Source: Zoogloea sp041917255 (GTDB lineage: Bacteria > Pseudomonadota > Gammaproteobacteria > Burkholderiales > Rhodocyclaceae). From it: DNA of 64,000 nt. Location of the stretch: contig JAYRYA010000012.1 in NCBI GenBank assembly GCA_041917255.1, forward strand, positions 48,054 to 112,053. The letters are read 5' to 3'. Under the pieces are notes generated by a model. That model saw only the letters and a program-made list of their open reading frames with translations, did not search any database and had not been told where the DNA came from. Every line of letters begins with the position of its first letter. Positions within the stretch are counted from its first letter, which is position 1. Shown one piece after another: positions 43,816 through 52,992 of the stretch. Position numbers and translations under genes: made by a program.

Positions 43816-44601
43816 TCAGCTGCCGATCATCCCGGTGGTGGGCGAGCTCGGGCTGGCGGTGTAGTACTTGCGGGGCATGCGGCCGGCCAGGAAAGCCTCG
43901 CGGCCCGCTTCGACGCCCTTCTTCATGGCGCCGGCCATCTTCACCGGATCGTTCGCCAGGGCGATGGCAGTGTTCATCAGCACGCCATCGCAGCCCAGCT
44001 CCATGGCGATGGCGGCGTCCGATGCCGTGCCGACGCCTGCATCCAGCAGCACCGGCACCTTCACGGCGTCGCGCACCAGCTGCACGTTCCAGGGGTTGAG
44101 CACGCCCATCCCGGAACCAATCAGCGAGGCCAGCGGCATGATCGCCACGCAGCCGGTGTCTTCCAGCATCTTGGCCTGGATGGGGTCATCGGAGCAGTAG
44201 ACCATCACCTCGAAGCCCTCCTTCACCAGCACCTCGGCGGCCCTGAGGGTTTCAGGCATGTTCGGGTAGAGGGTATGCGGGTCGCCCAGCACCTCCAGCT
44301 TCACCAGCCGGTGGTCGTCCAGCAGTTCGCGGGCAAGACGCAGGGTGCGCACCGCGTCGTCGGCGGTGTAGCAGCCCGCCGTGTTGGGCAGGTAGGTGAA
44401 GCGCGAAGGGGGCACCGCGTCGAGCAGGCTCGGGGCGTTCGGGTCCTGCCCGATGTTGGTGCGGCGGATCGCCACGGTGACGATCTGCGCCCCGCTCGCG
44501 TCCACGGCCTCGCGGGTCTGCGCGAAATCCTTGTACTTGCCGGTACCCACCAGCAGCCGGGAGGAATAGCTCTTGCCTGCAATCGTCAGCAAATCGTCCA
44601 T
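43816..44601 (-). CDS. thiG: Thiazole synthase
   Basis: 261 residues, TIM barrel. It builds the thiazole ring of thiamine from deoxyxylulose phosphate, dehydroglycine and ThiS thiocarboxylate. The Schiff-base lysine is in VKLEVLGDP (about residue 98). Other marks are SRLLVGTGKYKDF, NTAGCYTADDAVRTLRLARE, PLASLIGSGMGVLNPWN and DAGVGTASDAAIAMELGCDGVLMNTAIA. It lies 88 bp after thiS on the same strand. Confidence 0.95.
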   Translation of the reverse strand: MDDLLTIAGKSYSSRLLVGTGKYKDFAQTREAVDASGAQIVTVAIRRTNIGQDPNAPSLLDAVPPSRFTYLPNTAGCYTADDAVRTLRLARELLDDHRLVKLEVLGDPHTLYPNMPETLRAAEVLVKEGFEVMVYCSDDPIQAKMLEDTGCVAIMPLASLIGSGMGVLNPWNVQLVRDAVKVPVLLDAGVGTASDAAIAMELGCDGVLMNTAIALANDPVKMAGAMKKGVEAGREAFLAGRMPRKYYTASPSSPTTGMIGS

Positions 44602-44689
44602 CGAAGCGCCAGCCTCATCAAATCAGATCGGGGAAACAACAGGAACGGGCCGGACAGCCCGCCAGAAAGCGGCCCTCAGCCCTCAGCCT

Positions 44690-44917
44690 TCAACCACCAC
44701 CCACCGCCACGACGATCTCGAGCGCGTCGCCATCGGCAAGCAGGGTGCTGCCGTGCAGGCCCTTGGGCACGATCTCGCCGTTCCGCTCCACCGCCAGCCG
44801 CTTGCCGGTAAGCCCCATCTCGTCGAGGAGCGCAGCCACCGTGGCCGGCGCCGCCAGCGAACGGGCCTCGCCATTGATCTTGAGGGACAGCAGGGAAGTC
44901 GTGGTATGGGTCGTCAT
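44690..44917 (-). CDS. thiS: Sulfur carrier protein ThiS
   Basis: 75 residues, beta-grasp fold (SLKINGEARSL, VAALLDEMGLTGKRLAVERNGEIVP, DGDALEIVVAVGGG). The C-terminus ends in three glycines rather than the usual Gly-Gly; the terminal Gly is the thiocarboxylate site. The sequence remains open upstream of ATG 44917 but runs into the tRNA region, so the short start is used. It pairs with thiG downstream; no thiF or thiO is in the window. Confidence 0.9.
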   Translation of the reverse strand: MTTHTTTSLLSLKINGEARSLAAPATVAALLDEMGLTGKRLAVERNGEIVPKGLHGSTLLADGDALEIVVAVGGG

Positions 44918-44984
44918 GGGCGCGAGTTTACCACGCCCCCCGTTGCCCTCGCCCGCGCCGATGCGTACAATCCTGGGCTCCCGA

Positions 44985-45058
44985 GCGGGCGTCGTATAAT
45001 GGTAATACCTCAGCTTCCCAAGCTGATGCCGTGGGTTCGATTCCCATCGCCCGCTCCA
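44985..45058 (+). tRNA. tRNA-Gly (anticodon CCC)
   Basis: Cloverleaf folded by eye: acceptor GCGGGCG pairs with CGCCCGC; anticodon stem TCAGC/GCTGA encloses the loop TTCCCAA, giving anticodon CCC; T arm GTGGG-TTCGATT-CCCAT. The discriminator is T at 45055 and CCA is encoded (45056-45058). The 3' part is the integration site of the following island. Confidence 0.95.
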
Positions 45059-45060
45059 CA
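45036..45060 (+). repeat. attL: 25-bp tRNA-Gly 3'-end repeat
   Basis: Begins in the T arm (TTCGATTCCC) and ends CCGCTCCACA just past the CCA. It is identical to 63860-63884. The bases on either side of the two copies differ, so the repeat is exactly 25 bp. Integration left an intact tRNA here. Confidence 0.9.
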
Positions 45061-45092
45061 TCGGATTCCGGCAGGTCGTTGATCTGCAAACG

Positions 45093-45123
45093 AAAAGGCC
45101 AACCTGCTAAGGCTGGCCTTTTT
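45093..45123 (+). terminator. Intrinsic terminator after tRNA-Gly
   Basis: GGCCAACC-tgctaa-GGCTGGCC (one mismatch) followed by five Ts and preceded by AAAA. It lies inside the island, 35 bp from the tRNA, and would end tRNA transcription. The next 200 bp to the methyltransferase show no gene. Confidence 0.8.
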
Positions 45124-45331
45124 GCTGTCTGGTCGATGTCTGGTCGGAGGTGGGTAGGGCGCCGTCTATATCCATCAAGCTCTCTCCAACAGGCAACCCA
45201 TCGGCCAAAGCCGTCACTCGGCGCCTAAGAAACGCGGCTGCTTTCCAGCCAAAACAGAAACTCAGCGTCTTTGCGTAGGAAACCACGTGGCTGCAAAACC
45301 AGTTCTCAAGCCGAGTAAGAGTTGACGCGCT

Positions 45332-46672
45332 ATGCGAAACCCGCCTGATAGCTACCTATCGACGCTGCAGCAACACTTCCCCGCTGCGCCAGCATTTACC
45401 TTAAGCGAGACCAGCGGCTGGACGAGCACACCAGAGGCCCTGAACGCGCCGCCGTCGACGACCAACCAAGCCGCGCAAGGCATCGCCTTCCAGCGTTGGT
45501 TCCACTTCAAAGAAGCCTTCTCTCCGTCATTCGTCACGACCGCGATTCAGACACTGGGCTTCAAGCCCGATCACGTAATTGACCCCTTTGGAGGGTCCGG
45601 CACGACGGGAATCACATGTCAGCTGCTTGGTATAGATGCGACGACGATCGAGGTCAACCCGTTCCTAGGGGATGTGATCCGCGCCAAGACAAGTCACATA
45701 GACGCAGAAACGTTAATCAAGTCAGCACAGAGCTTCCGGCACAACCTTTCCCGCACCAAGCCGGACTGGGAGGTGCTGTCGCACTTACCCTCGACGTTTA
45801 TTGAGGCTGAGGGTAAGCAGCGCTGGATCTTCTCACGTTCATTCAGCGAGCGACTTTCGCAATACCTCAAGTGCATCCGCCAAATCGCTGACGCGGATGT
45901 GCAGCGCTTTTTTCGCGTGGCTCTGGGCGCTGTGCTGGTCGGCTGCAGCAACGTCTATGTCAATGGGAAAGGGCGGCGCTACCGCAGCAAGTGGAAGGAA
46001 ACGCAAGCCGACGGGAAACAGCTAGACTTCCGCTTCCACGAGCAGTTCAACACTGCATTCGAAGATGTGCACCGTTTCTCGGCTCGACCGAAGACGCACA
46101 TCGAGGTGCTGCATGGTGATTCGCGCACAGCAATGCGTTCGCTACAGCGGCCCGCCGATCTGATCGTTTTCTCGCCACCCTATCCCAATTCGTTCGATTA
46201 CACTGACATCTACAACGTGGAGCTGTGGACACTTGGGTATCTTTCATCCTCGATCGACAACGCTCGGCTTCGCAGTTCGACGGTGCACTCCCACGTTCAA
46301 ATCCAACGTGTCGCCGAGAAACCTGTGAATGAAAGCGCCACTCTTCAGGCTGCAGTCAAACAGCTTGACGCCAAACGCGAAGAGCTCTGGGATGTGCGCA
46401 TTCCAGAGATGATTTCGGGCTACTTCCGAGATCTGGAGCGAGTCCTGACGGAGTCGCTGCGCTTAGTCACAGAGCGCGGCAAGGTTTTGATGGTTGTTGG
46501 CGACTCGCGCTACGCCGGCATTCTTATTGACGTTCCGACGATCCTCGTGGAACTGAGCCGCGCCATCGGATTCACCAAGGCGCAGATCTTTGAGGTGCGC
46601 AAAATGCGTGCAAGCGCGCAGCAAGGCGGGATCCACCACTTGCGCGAGTGCATAGTTGAGTTGGCCCGCTAG
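45332..46672 (+). CDS. Site-specific DNA methyltransferase (N6-adenine/N4-cytosine type)
   Basis: 446 residues. The SAM motif I is DPFGGSGTTGITCQLLG near residue 86; the catalytic motif IV is FSPPYPNSFDYTDIYN near residue 285, the S-P-P-Y form typical of exocyclic amino methyltransferases. Motif I precedes motif IV. Between them lies a long specificity-like region (about 110-270). The C-terminal GKVLMVVGDSRYAG block completes the fold. It is the first island gene and converges on the nuclease operon, 189 bp away, so it may protect host DNA from that nuclease. Base composition is lower in GC than the core genome. Confidence 0.82.
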   Translation: MRNPPDSYLSTLQQHFPAAPAFTLSETSGWTSTPEALNAPPSTTNQAAQGIAFQRWFHFKEAFSPSFVTTAIQTLGFKPDHVIDPFGGSGTTGITCQLLGIDATTIEVNPFLGDVIRAKTSHIDAETLIKSAQSFRHNLSRTKPDWEVLSHLPSTFIEAEGKQRWIFSRSFSERLSQYLKCIRQIADADVQRFFRVALGAVLVGCSNVYVNGKGRRYRSKWKETQADGKQLDFRFHEQFNTAFEDVHRFSARPKTHIEVLHGDSRTAMRSLQRPADLIVFSPPYPNSFDYTDIYNVELWTLGYLSSSIDNARLRSSTVHSHVQIQRVAEKPVNESATLQAAVKQLDAKREELWDVRIPEMISGYFRDLERVLTESLRLVTERGKVLMVVGDSRYAGILIDVPTILVELSRAIGFTKAQIFEVRKMRASAQQGGIHHLRECIVELAR

Positions 46673-46861
46673 AAGACATCACTCCGATGTGTCCGGAGCC
46701 CCCACGCTCATGCCTTAAAGCAAGCTGCAGCGGTTAGCTGGGCCGCCCCCTCTCTGGATTTGGCCGGCCTACGACCCCAGCCCATAAGCTAGCCTCATCG
46801 ACCAAGGACCGCCGCGGGCGGATGTCGTTCATTTAGGATTAATCGTATAGCCACCGGGGCT

Positions 46862-47908
46862 TTATGCTAGCTCGGGGTACAGAAACATGCGCATGGGAGG
46901 CTCAAAATCCTTGCGGGTGGCACTGTGGTCAGGGTCGTACGCGATGTCAGCCTTCTCGTAATGAAGTGCCTCGGCCTGACCCAACGTCGTCAATCCGTGC
47001 TTCAAACCTGACCGCCGGCCATCGAACAGCACTAGATAGCCTCGCGCGCCATGATGCGGAGATGATTGATGAGTCGAATCCAAATATTCAGCGAGCTGCT
47101 GCGCCCCTTCGAGCGCGCGGCCTTTAGCATATCCCGTACCTTCAGAGCCGTCAGCCTTAACGGACTTACCTAGCCATTTGATCTCGATGATGGCGTGCTG
47201 GGCCGTCATCAAAAACGATATATGGATGTCCACGGGATGTGTCTCGTCGACGTTTTGTTCCGGCTGCACATTGGCGTCCCTCAGCACGTTGCGCAGGAAC
47301 TGTGTGAGCGAGCGACGCATGATGGCTTCAGGCTTGTTCTTAAACCACCAGCGCTTCTTATCGGCCCATGCTCGCTGGAGTTCATAGCAGGTCGAGTGCG
47401 CGGCTTGGCGCACTCGGTAGTCCTCCAGCGCGGCTTTGAGCGTACCGAAAGTCGGCTTGCAAAAGGCGCTCGGGTAGCCTACTACCACGTTCTCGACGTC
47501 AAAGGCCTCGCCGCCGATAAGGAACTTTTCTCCGGTGAGGCTGAAGAGATAGACCACCGCAGTAGTGGAGAGCGCACCCAAGTCGGTGCTCTCCAGTGGC
47601 ACAATCTGCAGCCCGCCATTGCCGGTAGTGCGTATCAAGCTGGGCCCGTCGATTTCGTGCGTGAGATTGTCGACACTCGCGATGTGGGTCACTGCGCCGG
47701 CAACAATCGAAGGAGTCAGCGTCGCATCGGCGAAGATGGCGAGCGGGTGCTTACGGATGCTAGGGTCCAGGCGTGCGTAGATCTGCACGATGACAGAGAG
47801 CAGTTGCTTGAGCGCAGCCGCTCCTGCGTTGCCAAAGACCTCCTGGGCGGCAGAGGTGTACAGCTTGGTGTTCATCGCTTTGAGCTTGTCCAAATCGATG
47901 GTAATCAC
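46862..47908 (-). CDS. PD-(D/E)XK nuclease-like effector of ABC three-component system
   Basis: 348 residues. The N-terminal 210 residues are not recognised. In the C-terminal domain, VDIHISFL followed 10 residues later by AIIEIKWLGKS gives the D...E-x-K pattern of the PD-(D/E)XK nuclease fold, preceded by a helical region rich in Arg. GTG 47908 overlaps the stop of the middle-component gene (GTGA). As last gene of the operon after an ABC ATPase and a wHTH-like protein it fits the effector position in Lamassu/ABC-3C systems. Nuclease activity is inferred. Confidence 0.65.
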   Translation of the reverse strand: MITIDLDKLKAMNTKLYTSAAQEVFGNAGAAALKQLLSVIVQIYARLDPSIRKHPLAIFADATLTPSIVAGAVTHIASVDNLTHEIDGPSLIRTTGNGGLQIVPLESTDLGALSTTAVVYLFSLTGEKFLIGGEAFDVENVVVGYPSAFCKPTFGTLKAALEDYRVRQAAHSTCYELQRAWADKKRWWFKNKPEAIMRRSLTQFLRNVLRDANVQPEQNVDETHPVDIHISFLMTAQHAIIEIKWLGKSVKADGSEGTGYAKGRALEGAQQLAEYLDSTHQSSPHHGARGYLVLFDGRRSGLKHGLTTLGQAEALHYEKADIAYDPDHSATRKDFEPPMRMFLYPELA

Positions 47909-48696
47909 GGCACCACCTTCAGAGAGCCTTCGGGAACACTATCAGCGGCACGCACGGACTCGTACCGCGCAAAGGGCGAGGCATCGAGGCAGCTTGCTAG
48001 CCCGGCATCGGACTCAGGGGGCGAGTTCTCTAGCCCACCGGAACCAGCGGGCCCGCCCCGATCCTCCGGATTGGGCGGCACATCCTCGTCGGCATCCTGT
48101 GAACCTTCGCCCGAGGCGTTGACGTGCGCCATGTAAGACAACCAAAGTACAGAGGGGCTAAGCAGATCAATGTCACCAGGCGGAATGACGTTGGCCAGCG
48201 CTTCGAAATGCGCGTGCAAGGTCTGCAGGTGGGGCTCATCCAACAGCATGGTGGGTGAATCGCGCAGCTGGCTAGCGACTGTCGTGGGCTCTTGCTGCAA
48301 GCCGTCGGCAATCACTGAACTAGGCAACGCGAGCAAGCTGGCAGCAGCGGCGCTAACGCACGGCATACGCGTGGCCATGCTCTGGAGTTGCTTGAGGCGC
48401 GCCAACACCTCTGTGCCGCGCGCAGTGAGCTCAAGCCTGCCAGTGTCGTCGCTTAGGGATCCGGTGTCGATCAGGAAGTCAGTTGCGCTGACAAGGTGAT
48501 CGCTAAAGGGCAGTCCGGCGCCGATGTTGGCGAACTTGTAGCCCCAGTCGGAGACGGGCTGCGCAGTGTAGATCGATAGCAGACACGATAGGAATGCAAC
48601 ACGCTGGAGTTCGGTCCGGGTGACACCACCCAGCGATTCGCCGAGTTCCGCGACGATCTGTAGACAGTCGAAATAGGCTTCGGGATTCGTTCTCAT
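47905..48696 (-). CDS. Middle component (wHTH-like) of ABC three-component system
   Basis: 263 residues. The N-terminal half looks like a winged helix: RTELQRVAFLSCLLS, WGYKFANIGAGLPFSDHLVSATDFLIDTGSL, then GRLELTARGTEVLARLKQL, which reads as recognition helix plus wing. The C-terminal 70 residues are acidic, Gly/Pro-rich and probably disordered (after NASGEGSQDADED). I do not recognise a named family. It starts 9 bp after the ATPase stop and overlaps the nuclease start, as expected for an obligate complex. Confidence 0.55.
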   Translation of the reverse strand: MRTNPEAYFDCLQIVAELGESLGGVTRTELQRVAFLSCLLSIYTAQPVSDWGYKFANIGAGLPFSDHLVSATDFLIDTGSLSDDTGRLELTARGTEVLARLKQLQSMATRMPCVSAAAASLLALPSSVIADGLQQEPTTVASQLRDSPTMLLDEPHLQTLHAHFEALANVIPPGDIDLLSPSVLWLSYMAHVNASGEGSQDADEDVPPNPEDRGGPAGSGGLENSPPESDAGLASCLDASPFARYESVRAADSVPEGSLKVVP

Positions 48697-48705
48697 GAAT
48701 GAGAG

Positions 48706-50697
48706 TCAGCCGCACAGGGCCCTGTCGATTTCGGCGAAGGCCTCGTTGAACAAATCTGACGACGCTTGCTGCACATCGGAGAGTTCGGTCCAGTGCGTCA
48801 TCTGTACGATGGCCATGTTTTTGGTCGTGCAGGCCTCCGCTAGGGTCTTAAGCAGGCGGGAGCTGTTGATATTGGCAGTCATCAACAAGTCATGGCCGCT
48901 GGCAACGAAATCGGCGAACATCTGGCCGGCGCGTTTTTCGTAGGCGATGTCCAGCGAGCCTTCAGGGGTATCGATGAAAAGTGTAGCCAACGCATTTGGC
49001 AGCGAGATGTGCTGCGCCAAAGCCATACGTAGGGCGATGTCGATGAAAAAACGCTGACTCTCGGAGAGCTGTGATTCCTTACGCCGGGCATTACCACGCA
49101 CCTCGATCTGGAGTTGCGCTCCCACACCCTCTCCGCTCACCCCCCCGGTGACCAACGCGATATCTAGATCCATGCCGAGGAACGAGCGAGCCAAGTTTTT
49201 GAAGCGGGGGACAAACTCGGCCTCCGCCTGCAAATATCTCTGCTCGAGTTTACGCTGGAGCCCACGCAGTTCGCTCTTGTGCTTGTCGCGCTCGTGGTAG
49301 GCCAAGTCGCGCTGCGCCTGCAGATCCTTTCGGGTTTCTTTAAACGACTCAAGGGTCTTGGCCACCGGCCCGTCGAGTAACGCGAGCTTGCCACGCACGA
49401 TCTCCAAGGCGGCGCGATTGGCCTGCTCGAACTCCTCCAAGGCGGTACGGGTAGCCAGCGCCACTTCGCGGCGAGTTTGGAGCATTGCGCTCAAGCGGGC
49501 CTTCGTGTGAACGGCCTCGTCCAGTTCGCGTTTAGCCAGAGCCAACGCGGAGTCCAACTGTGTAAGGTCGGCACTGCTTGTCGTGTCGGATCCATTAGGG
49601 GAGATGGAAGAGCTGCACAGAGGACACTGAGTTGCCTGCAGTTTGGCCTGAATGGCTTGCGCGATATGCACGCCCTCATTCTGGCACACCGGACAACGGC
49701 AGTCGGCGATCGCCGAGCTCACCAATGGATGGCGCTCAGGTGACGAGCCGCCAGTCATAAACTGCTCGAAAGATTTGGCGTAGGCGGCTCGCAGTGAGAT
49801 GACCTCGGCGCTAGCGCTCATCACTTTGAGTTCAGCCTCGTTAACCAGAGCTTCGGCCTCGTCACGCTCAAGGATGGCATTTTCTGCTTCTGCGTTGAGC
49901 GCCATGTGCTGAGCCTGAGCTAAGTCTCCTTCGAGAGCATTATCGGTAGAGCCTTTGACAGACTCCTCAAGCGTCTCGATGCGCTTATTGAGGTTGGTTG
50001 CTTGGTATTGGAAGTTGCGGCCACGTGAACTAGCCTTTTCCATTTCGCGGTTGAGCCAGTCTGCACGGCCGGCATCCTGCGGATCGCCACCAAAGCACAC
50101 GTGCAGCAGCGCGGCCGATACATCCCGGTCCCAGAAAACCAGATGACGGCTTTCGTCGAAGGTGAACAGGAAGTGCTGGAGCATGACGAATTGCTCGAAG
50201 GAACTCAATCCGATGGTCTCGCACAAGTCGCTACGATAGTGCTGCTCGTTGTGCTCACTGGTGGCGCCATCCGAGCTGTGCACCAGTTCCCCGTCTTGCG
50301 AGATCTGCAGCGACTCTAGAGCACCTACACTAAAGAGCGCGCGCTTGATGACATAAGAACGTCCACGCACGCTGAATTGCACAGTCACGGCGGCGGCGTC
50401 GCGGTCGCTCTCCGCAATGCGCCCGTCAAAGAACGAGCGGGTGTAGTCCTTGGCTTTGAGGAAGTAGGCTGCGGCGGACAGGAACTCACGCTTAGGCTCG
50501 GGCACTGCTCCAGTAAGTGCGTAATTGACAGTGCTTAGGTAAGTAGACTTGCCGATACCATTGGCACCAGCTAGGCATACCACCCCAGGCGGCATCTTAA
50601 GTATGACTTCAGGATCGCGAACGTACAGCGAGAAGGCGTGGAGTTGAACCTGCTCCAAACGCGGCCAAGCAAAACGGGGATGGATCGAGGTACTCAT
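48706..50697 (-). CDS. SMC/Rad50-like ABC ATPase (Lamassu LmuB / ABC-3C type)
   Basis: 663 residues from ATG 50697. Walker A GANGIGKSTYLSTVNYAL is near residue 40. Two long coiled-coil stretches flank a zinc-binding segment CRCPVCQ...CPLCSSS, two CXXC pairs about 25 residues apart. The C-terminal lobe has LSESQRFFIDIALRMAL as ABC signature and TLFIDTPEGSLDIAYE as Walker B. Rad50-type ATPases with a short hinge and this signature are typical DNA-sensing subunits of Lamassu-like defence. It is first in the operon; its promoter must be in the following non-coding stretch. No strong ribosome site was seen. Confidence 0.8.
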   Translation of the reverse strand: MSTSIHPRFAWPRLEQVQLHAFSLYVRDPEVILKMPPGVVCLAGANGIGKSTYLSTVNYALTGAVPEPKREFLSAAAYFLKAKDYTRSFFDGRIAESDRDAAAVTVQFSVRGRSYVIKRALFSVGALESLQISQDGELVHSSDGATSEHNEQHYRSDLCETIGLSSFEQFVMLQHFLFTFDESRHLVFWDRDVSAALLHVCFGGDPQDAGRADWLNREMEKASSRGRNFQYQATNLNKRIETLEESVKGSTDNALEGDLAQAQHMALNAEAENAILERDEAEALVNEAELKVMSASAEVISLRAAYAKSFEQFMTGGSSPERHPLVSSAIADCRCPVCQNEGVHIAQAIQAKLQATQCPLCSSSISPNGSDTTSSADLTQLDSALALAKRELDEAVHTKARLSAMLQTRREVALATRTALEEFEQANRAALEIVRGKLALLDGPVAKTLESFKETRKDLQAQRDLAYHERDKHKSELRGLQRKLEQRYLQAEAEFVPRFKNLARSFLGMDLDIALVTGGVSGEGVGAQLQIEVRGNARRKESQLSESQRFFIDIALRMALAQHISLPNALATLFIDTPEGSLDIAYEKRAGQMFADFVASGHDLLMTANINSSRLLKTLAEACTTKNMAIVQMTHWTELSDVQQASSDLFNEAFAEIDRALCG

Positions 50698-51224
50698 GAG
50701 CGCTGGCGTTGAAAATGAAGGTTGAAATATGCGCTTGTCACGCACCTGCACAAATTGGTCGATGAGTCACTGTAGCAACTAATTACCAGCGGCGAACAAC
50801 GGACGATCGAATCTCGGAAATTCGACAGGACGTCCCCGCGCGAGCCGTTCATGCTTTCAGGCCGATTCGCTTGCAAGAGAATGCAATTCTGATGAACGAC
50901 GGTCGGAGCACAGCATGCGGACTCGTTTCGTGACATAGCTATTCCCACCCCTCGGATAGCCCAAATATTCTTAATAGTTTACTCAAAATCCGTTCAGGAT
51001 TGCTAGTAGTCGCACAAAATCGATAGTAACTGCGTGTCGGGCAAGCACTACAACAGACAACTAGGTGAGGCCTACTGAAGAAACACACTTGGTTGAACAT
51101 GGCGGGTACTTGTCGCCGACAGAGCGAGACTGTTGCCTGTATTCAGCACAAATCGCAGCGAGACTATGGAGCGGAGATGACTATTCAACCACTTCGGCCG
51201 CTGAGTAGTCGCACGGAAGAAGTC
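50698..51224. other. Gene-free interval, AT-richer than surroundings
   Basis: About 530 bp with no supported gene on either strand. It holds the upstream region of the ABC-ATPase operon and the junction to the polymerase-remnant module. Composition is clearly more AT-rich (for example around 50950-51050). No long inverted repeat was seen. Confidence 0.6.
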
Positions 51225-51806
51225 CTACCCCCTCGCCAACAACCCCTCCAACTCCGCCCCCGGAAGCTCCGCCTGCAGCCGCTCAAACAGCGCCATGACG
51301 TCCTCCGTGTGTGGCACGCAGCCCAGCACCACCTTCTGCGACTTGGCACTGCGTGGCTCGGACACCTTGGTCGGATAGCCCAGATCGGTCAGCCAACGCG
51401 CCAGCGCCGGGTAGCTGTAGGTCTTGGTCAGCCCTAGGTTCTCATGAGCATACGCCCGCAGAAAGGCCCGGCGCAGCAGATCGCTGGCGGACATGCCCTC
51501 GCGGACGTTGAGCGTCGCCTTCCCCTCGGCACGGAGCCGGGAGCGAATCAAACCCAGCTGGATCGCCTCGTCGAGCGACCGCCAGTCCGTCATCGTCTTC
51601 AGGCAGTGCTTGCCCCGCCACGCATCGAGTGTGGCCCGGGCCGAGTCGAATTCCTCGACGCAGGCCCACGGCCGCGTATCGAGGCTGATGTGGGCCCGCT
51701 GACGGCTCTCCACGTCGATCATCCGCGGGTTGCAGGGCGCGCGCCTCAGGTCCGGCTCCAGGCTCAGCGCGAGACACCTCTCGAACTTGAAGAGGTCGAT
51801 ATGGGC
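51225..51806 (-). pseudogene. C-terminal remnant of a family B DNA polymerase
   Basis: The frame read from about 51806 to the stop at 51225 aligns with the C-terminal 190 residues of the intact polymerase at 59123-60979. Shared blocks are HIDLFKFER versus DLDVFRIER, HCLKTMTDW versus HCLKTLSDW, and LLRRAFLRAYA...LGLTKTYSY versus VLRRMFLRAYA...WGLTRTLSY. The frame is closed by a stop at 51831-51833. The catalytic palm and fingers are gone. A 165-residue open frame from ATG 51722 could still be translated but would lack polymerase motifs. Confidence 0.85.
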
Positions 51807-51865
51807 TCCAATTTTGGCGGCTATACACCCCTACCGCGCAAGCTGGAGCGCGCGAGCGCAGTGAG

Positions 51866-51895
51866 AAGCCGCTTACCCGGTCGGGTAAGCGGCTT
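51866..51895. repeat. 13-bp perfect inverted repeat
   Basis: AAGCCGCTTACCC, loop GGTC, GGGTAAGCGGCTT. No T-run follows on either side. It lies 60 bp upstream of the polymerase remnant and may mark the deletion or module boundary, or be an operator. Confidence 0.75.
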
Positions 51896-51957
51896 ACACA
51901 TCGGGCCGTCCGCGAGGCGGCGATCGGTTCTGCGGATCGCGCGCCCAATGAGAGCAG

Positions 51958-52719
51958 CTACAGGGCGCCCAGCATCAAGGCATGCGCCAGCAGCGATACC
52001 CAGCCCACCTTATCGTCACCGTCCTTCGAGAAGTCCGCCTCCACGAGGTCCTTCAGCACGTCCCTCAGGTGCTCGATCCCGCTGCACAGCTCAAGTTTCT
52101 GGCGCCGCTGCGCGATGTGCAGGGCCAGGGCCTTGCGGGCTTCCCGATAAGCCGCCTCATAGGACACCAGCCCCGAGGGACATTCATAGTCCGCCCGCAG
52201 GACCTGCCAGAAGCTATCGATGGGGAAGAGCGGATCGGGGGTGAAGCGCGCCGGGTCGATCTTCTCGAAGCCCACGATGTCACCCATAGGGGCAGGGGCC
52301 CTCCGATAAACGAGACCGAAGTAGTCGGGAGCCGGCGCAGTATCGCCGTCGCAATGCGGATCGTACTGACACTCGATCGACCACCAGGCACCACCTTCCC
52401 AGACTGCGTGCTCGTGATTCAGGAATCGCGCCCGGAACCCCAGATACGCGGCGGCCTTCAGGGTGTCTTCGAGTTCGTCCAGACCGTAGGCGACCACAAT
52501 GTCCTTCAAGACCGGCTCGACCACGTCAGTATTGATAAGACCGTAATCGGCGCAGACCGGCGTCGTCAGGTCCCACACCCCCAGGGCCTGCCAGGCGAGG
52601 GATTCAAACGCGGGGCTCTCGGACTTGAGGTGCTGCAAGGTTGCGAGCGGCGACAGGACCAGGCTGCTCAGGCGCGCCAGTTCGTCGGCAAGATCGGGGG
52701 GCAGTTCGATAGAGGACAT
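51958..52719 (-). CDS. Hypothetical island protein
   Basis: 253 residues from ATG 52719 (GGAG 6 bp upstream). Soluble and acidic, with a central Trp/Tyr-rich region (EHAVWEGGAWWSIECQYDPHCDGD) and a helical C-terminus (AYREARKALALHIAQRRQKLELCSG, HLRDVLKDLVEADFSKDGDDKVGW). I recognise no family. It lies between the polymerase remnant and an AlpA-like regulator, all on the minus strand, so it probably belonged to the older polymerase module. The 320 bp upstream contain no further gene. Confidence 0.6.
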   Translation of the reverse strand: MSSIELPPDLADELARLSSLVLSPLATLQHLKSESPAFESLAWQALGVWDLTTPVCADYGLINTDVVEPVLKDIVVAYGLDELEDTLKAAAYLGFRARFLNHEHAVWEGGAWWSIECQYDPHCDGDTAPAPDYFGLVYRRAPAPMGDIVGFEKIDPARFTPDPLFPIDSFWQVLRADYECPSGLVSYEAAYREARKALALHIAQRRQKLELCSGIEHLRDVLKDLVEADFSKDGDDKVGWVSLLAHALMLGAL

Positions 52720-52992
52720 CAGTTTCTCCAATTCGTGTTGAGGGGTTCCAGCCTTGCGGGGCAAGGCAACAGGCCGCGTGCGCCGTTGACGCTTCACGCG
52801 CCAGGCCGGGTGCTGCGGGCAGTTGCCGGCACGAAGGGCCTACGGGGCACGCATGCCGACAACTAGGGGTTTGTTGCGGCAATTGAGGGCCTAAAGACCC
52901 TGGAACAGCGTTCCGCCACCCGCCGTCATCGAAGCCCCCACGCACATCGGACCCCCGGCGCTACCACCCCGGGCGACCCCCTGGAGAACGTC

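Noticed and set aside
45332..50697. BREX or a classical Type I/III restriction-modification system
   Set aside because: No PglZ, BrxC, specificity subunit or helicase-type restriction subunit; only a methyltransferase and an SMC-type operon are present.
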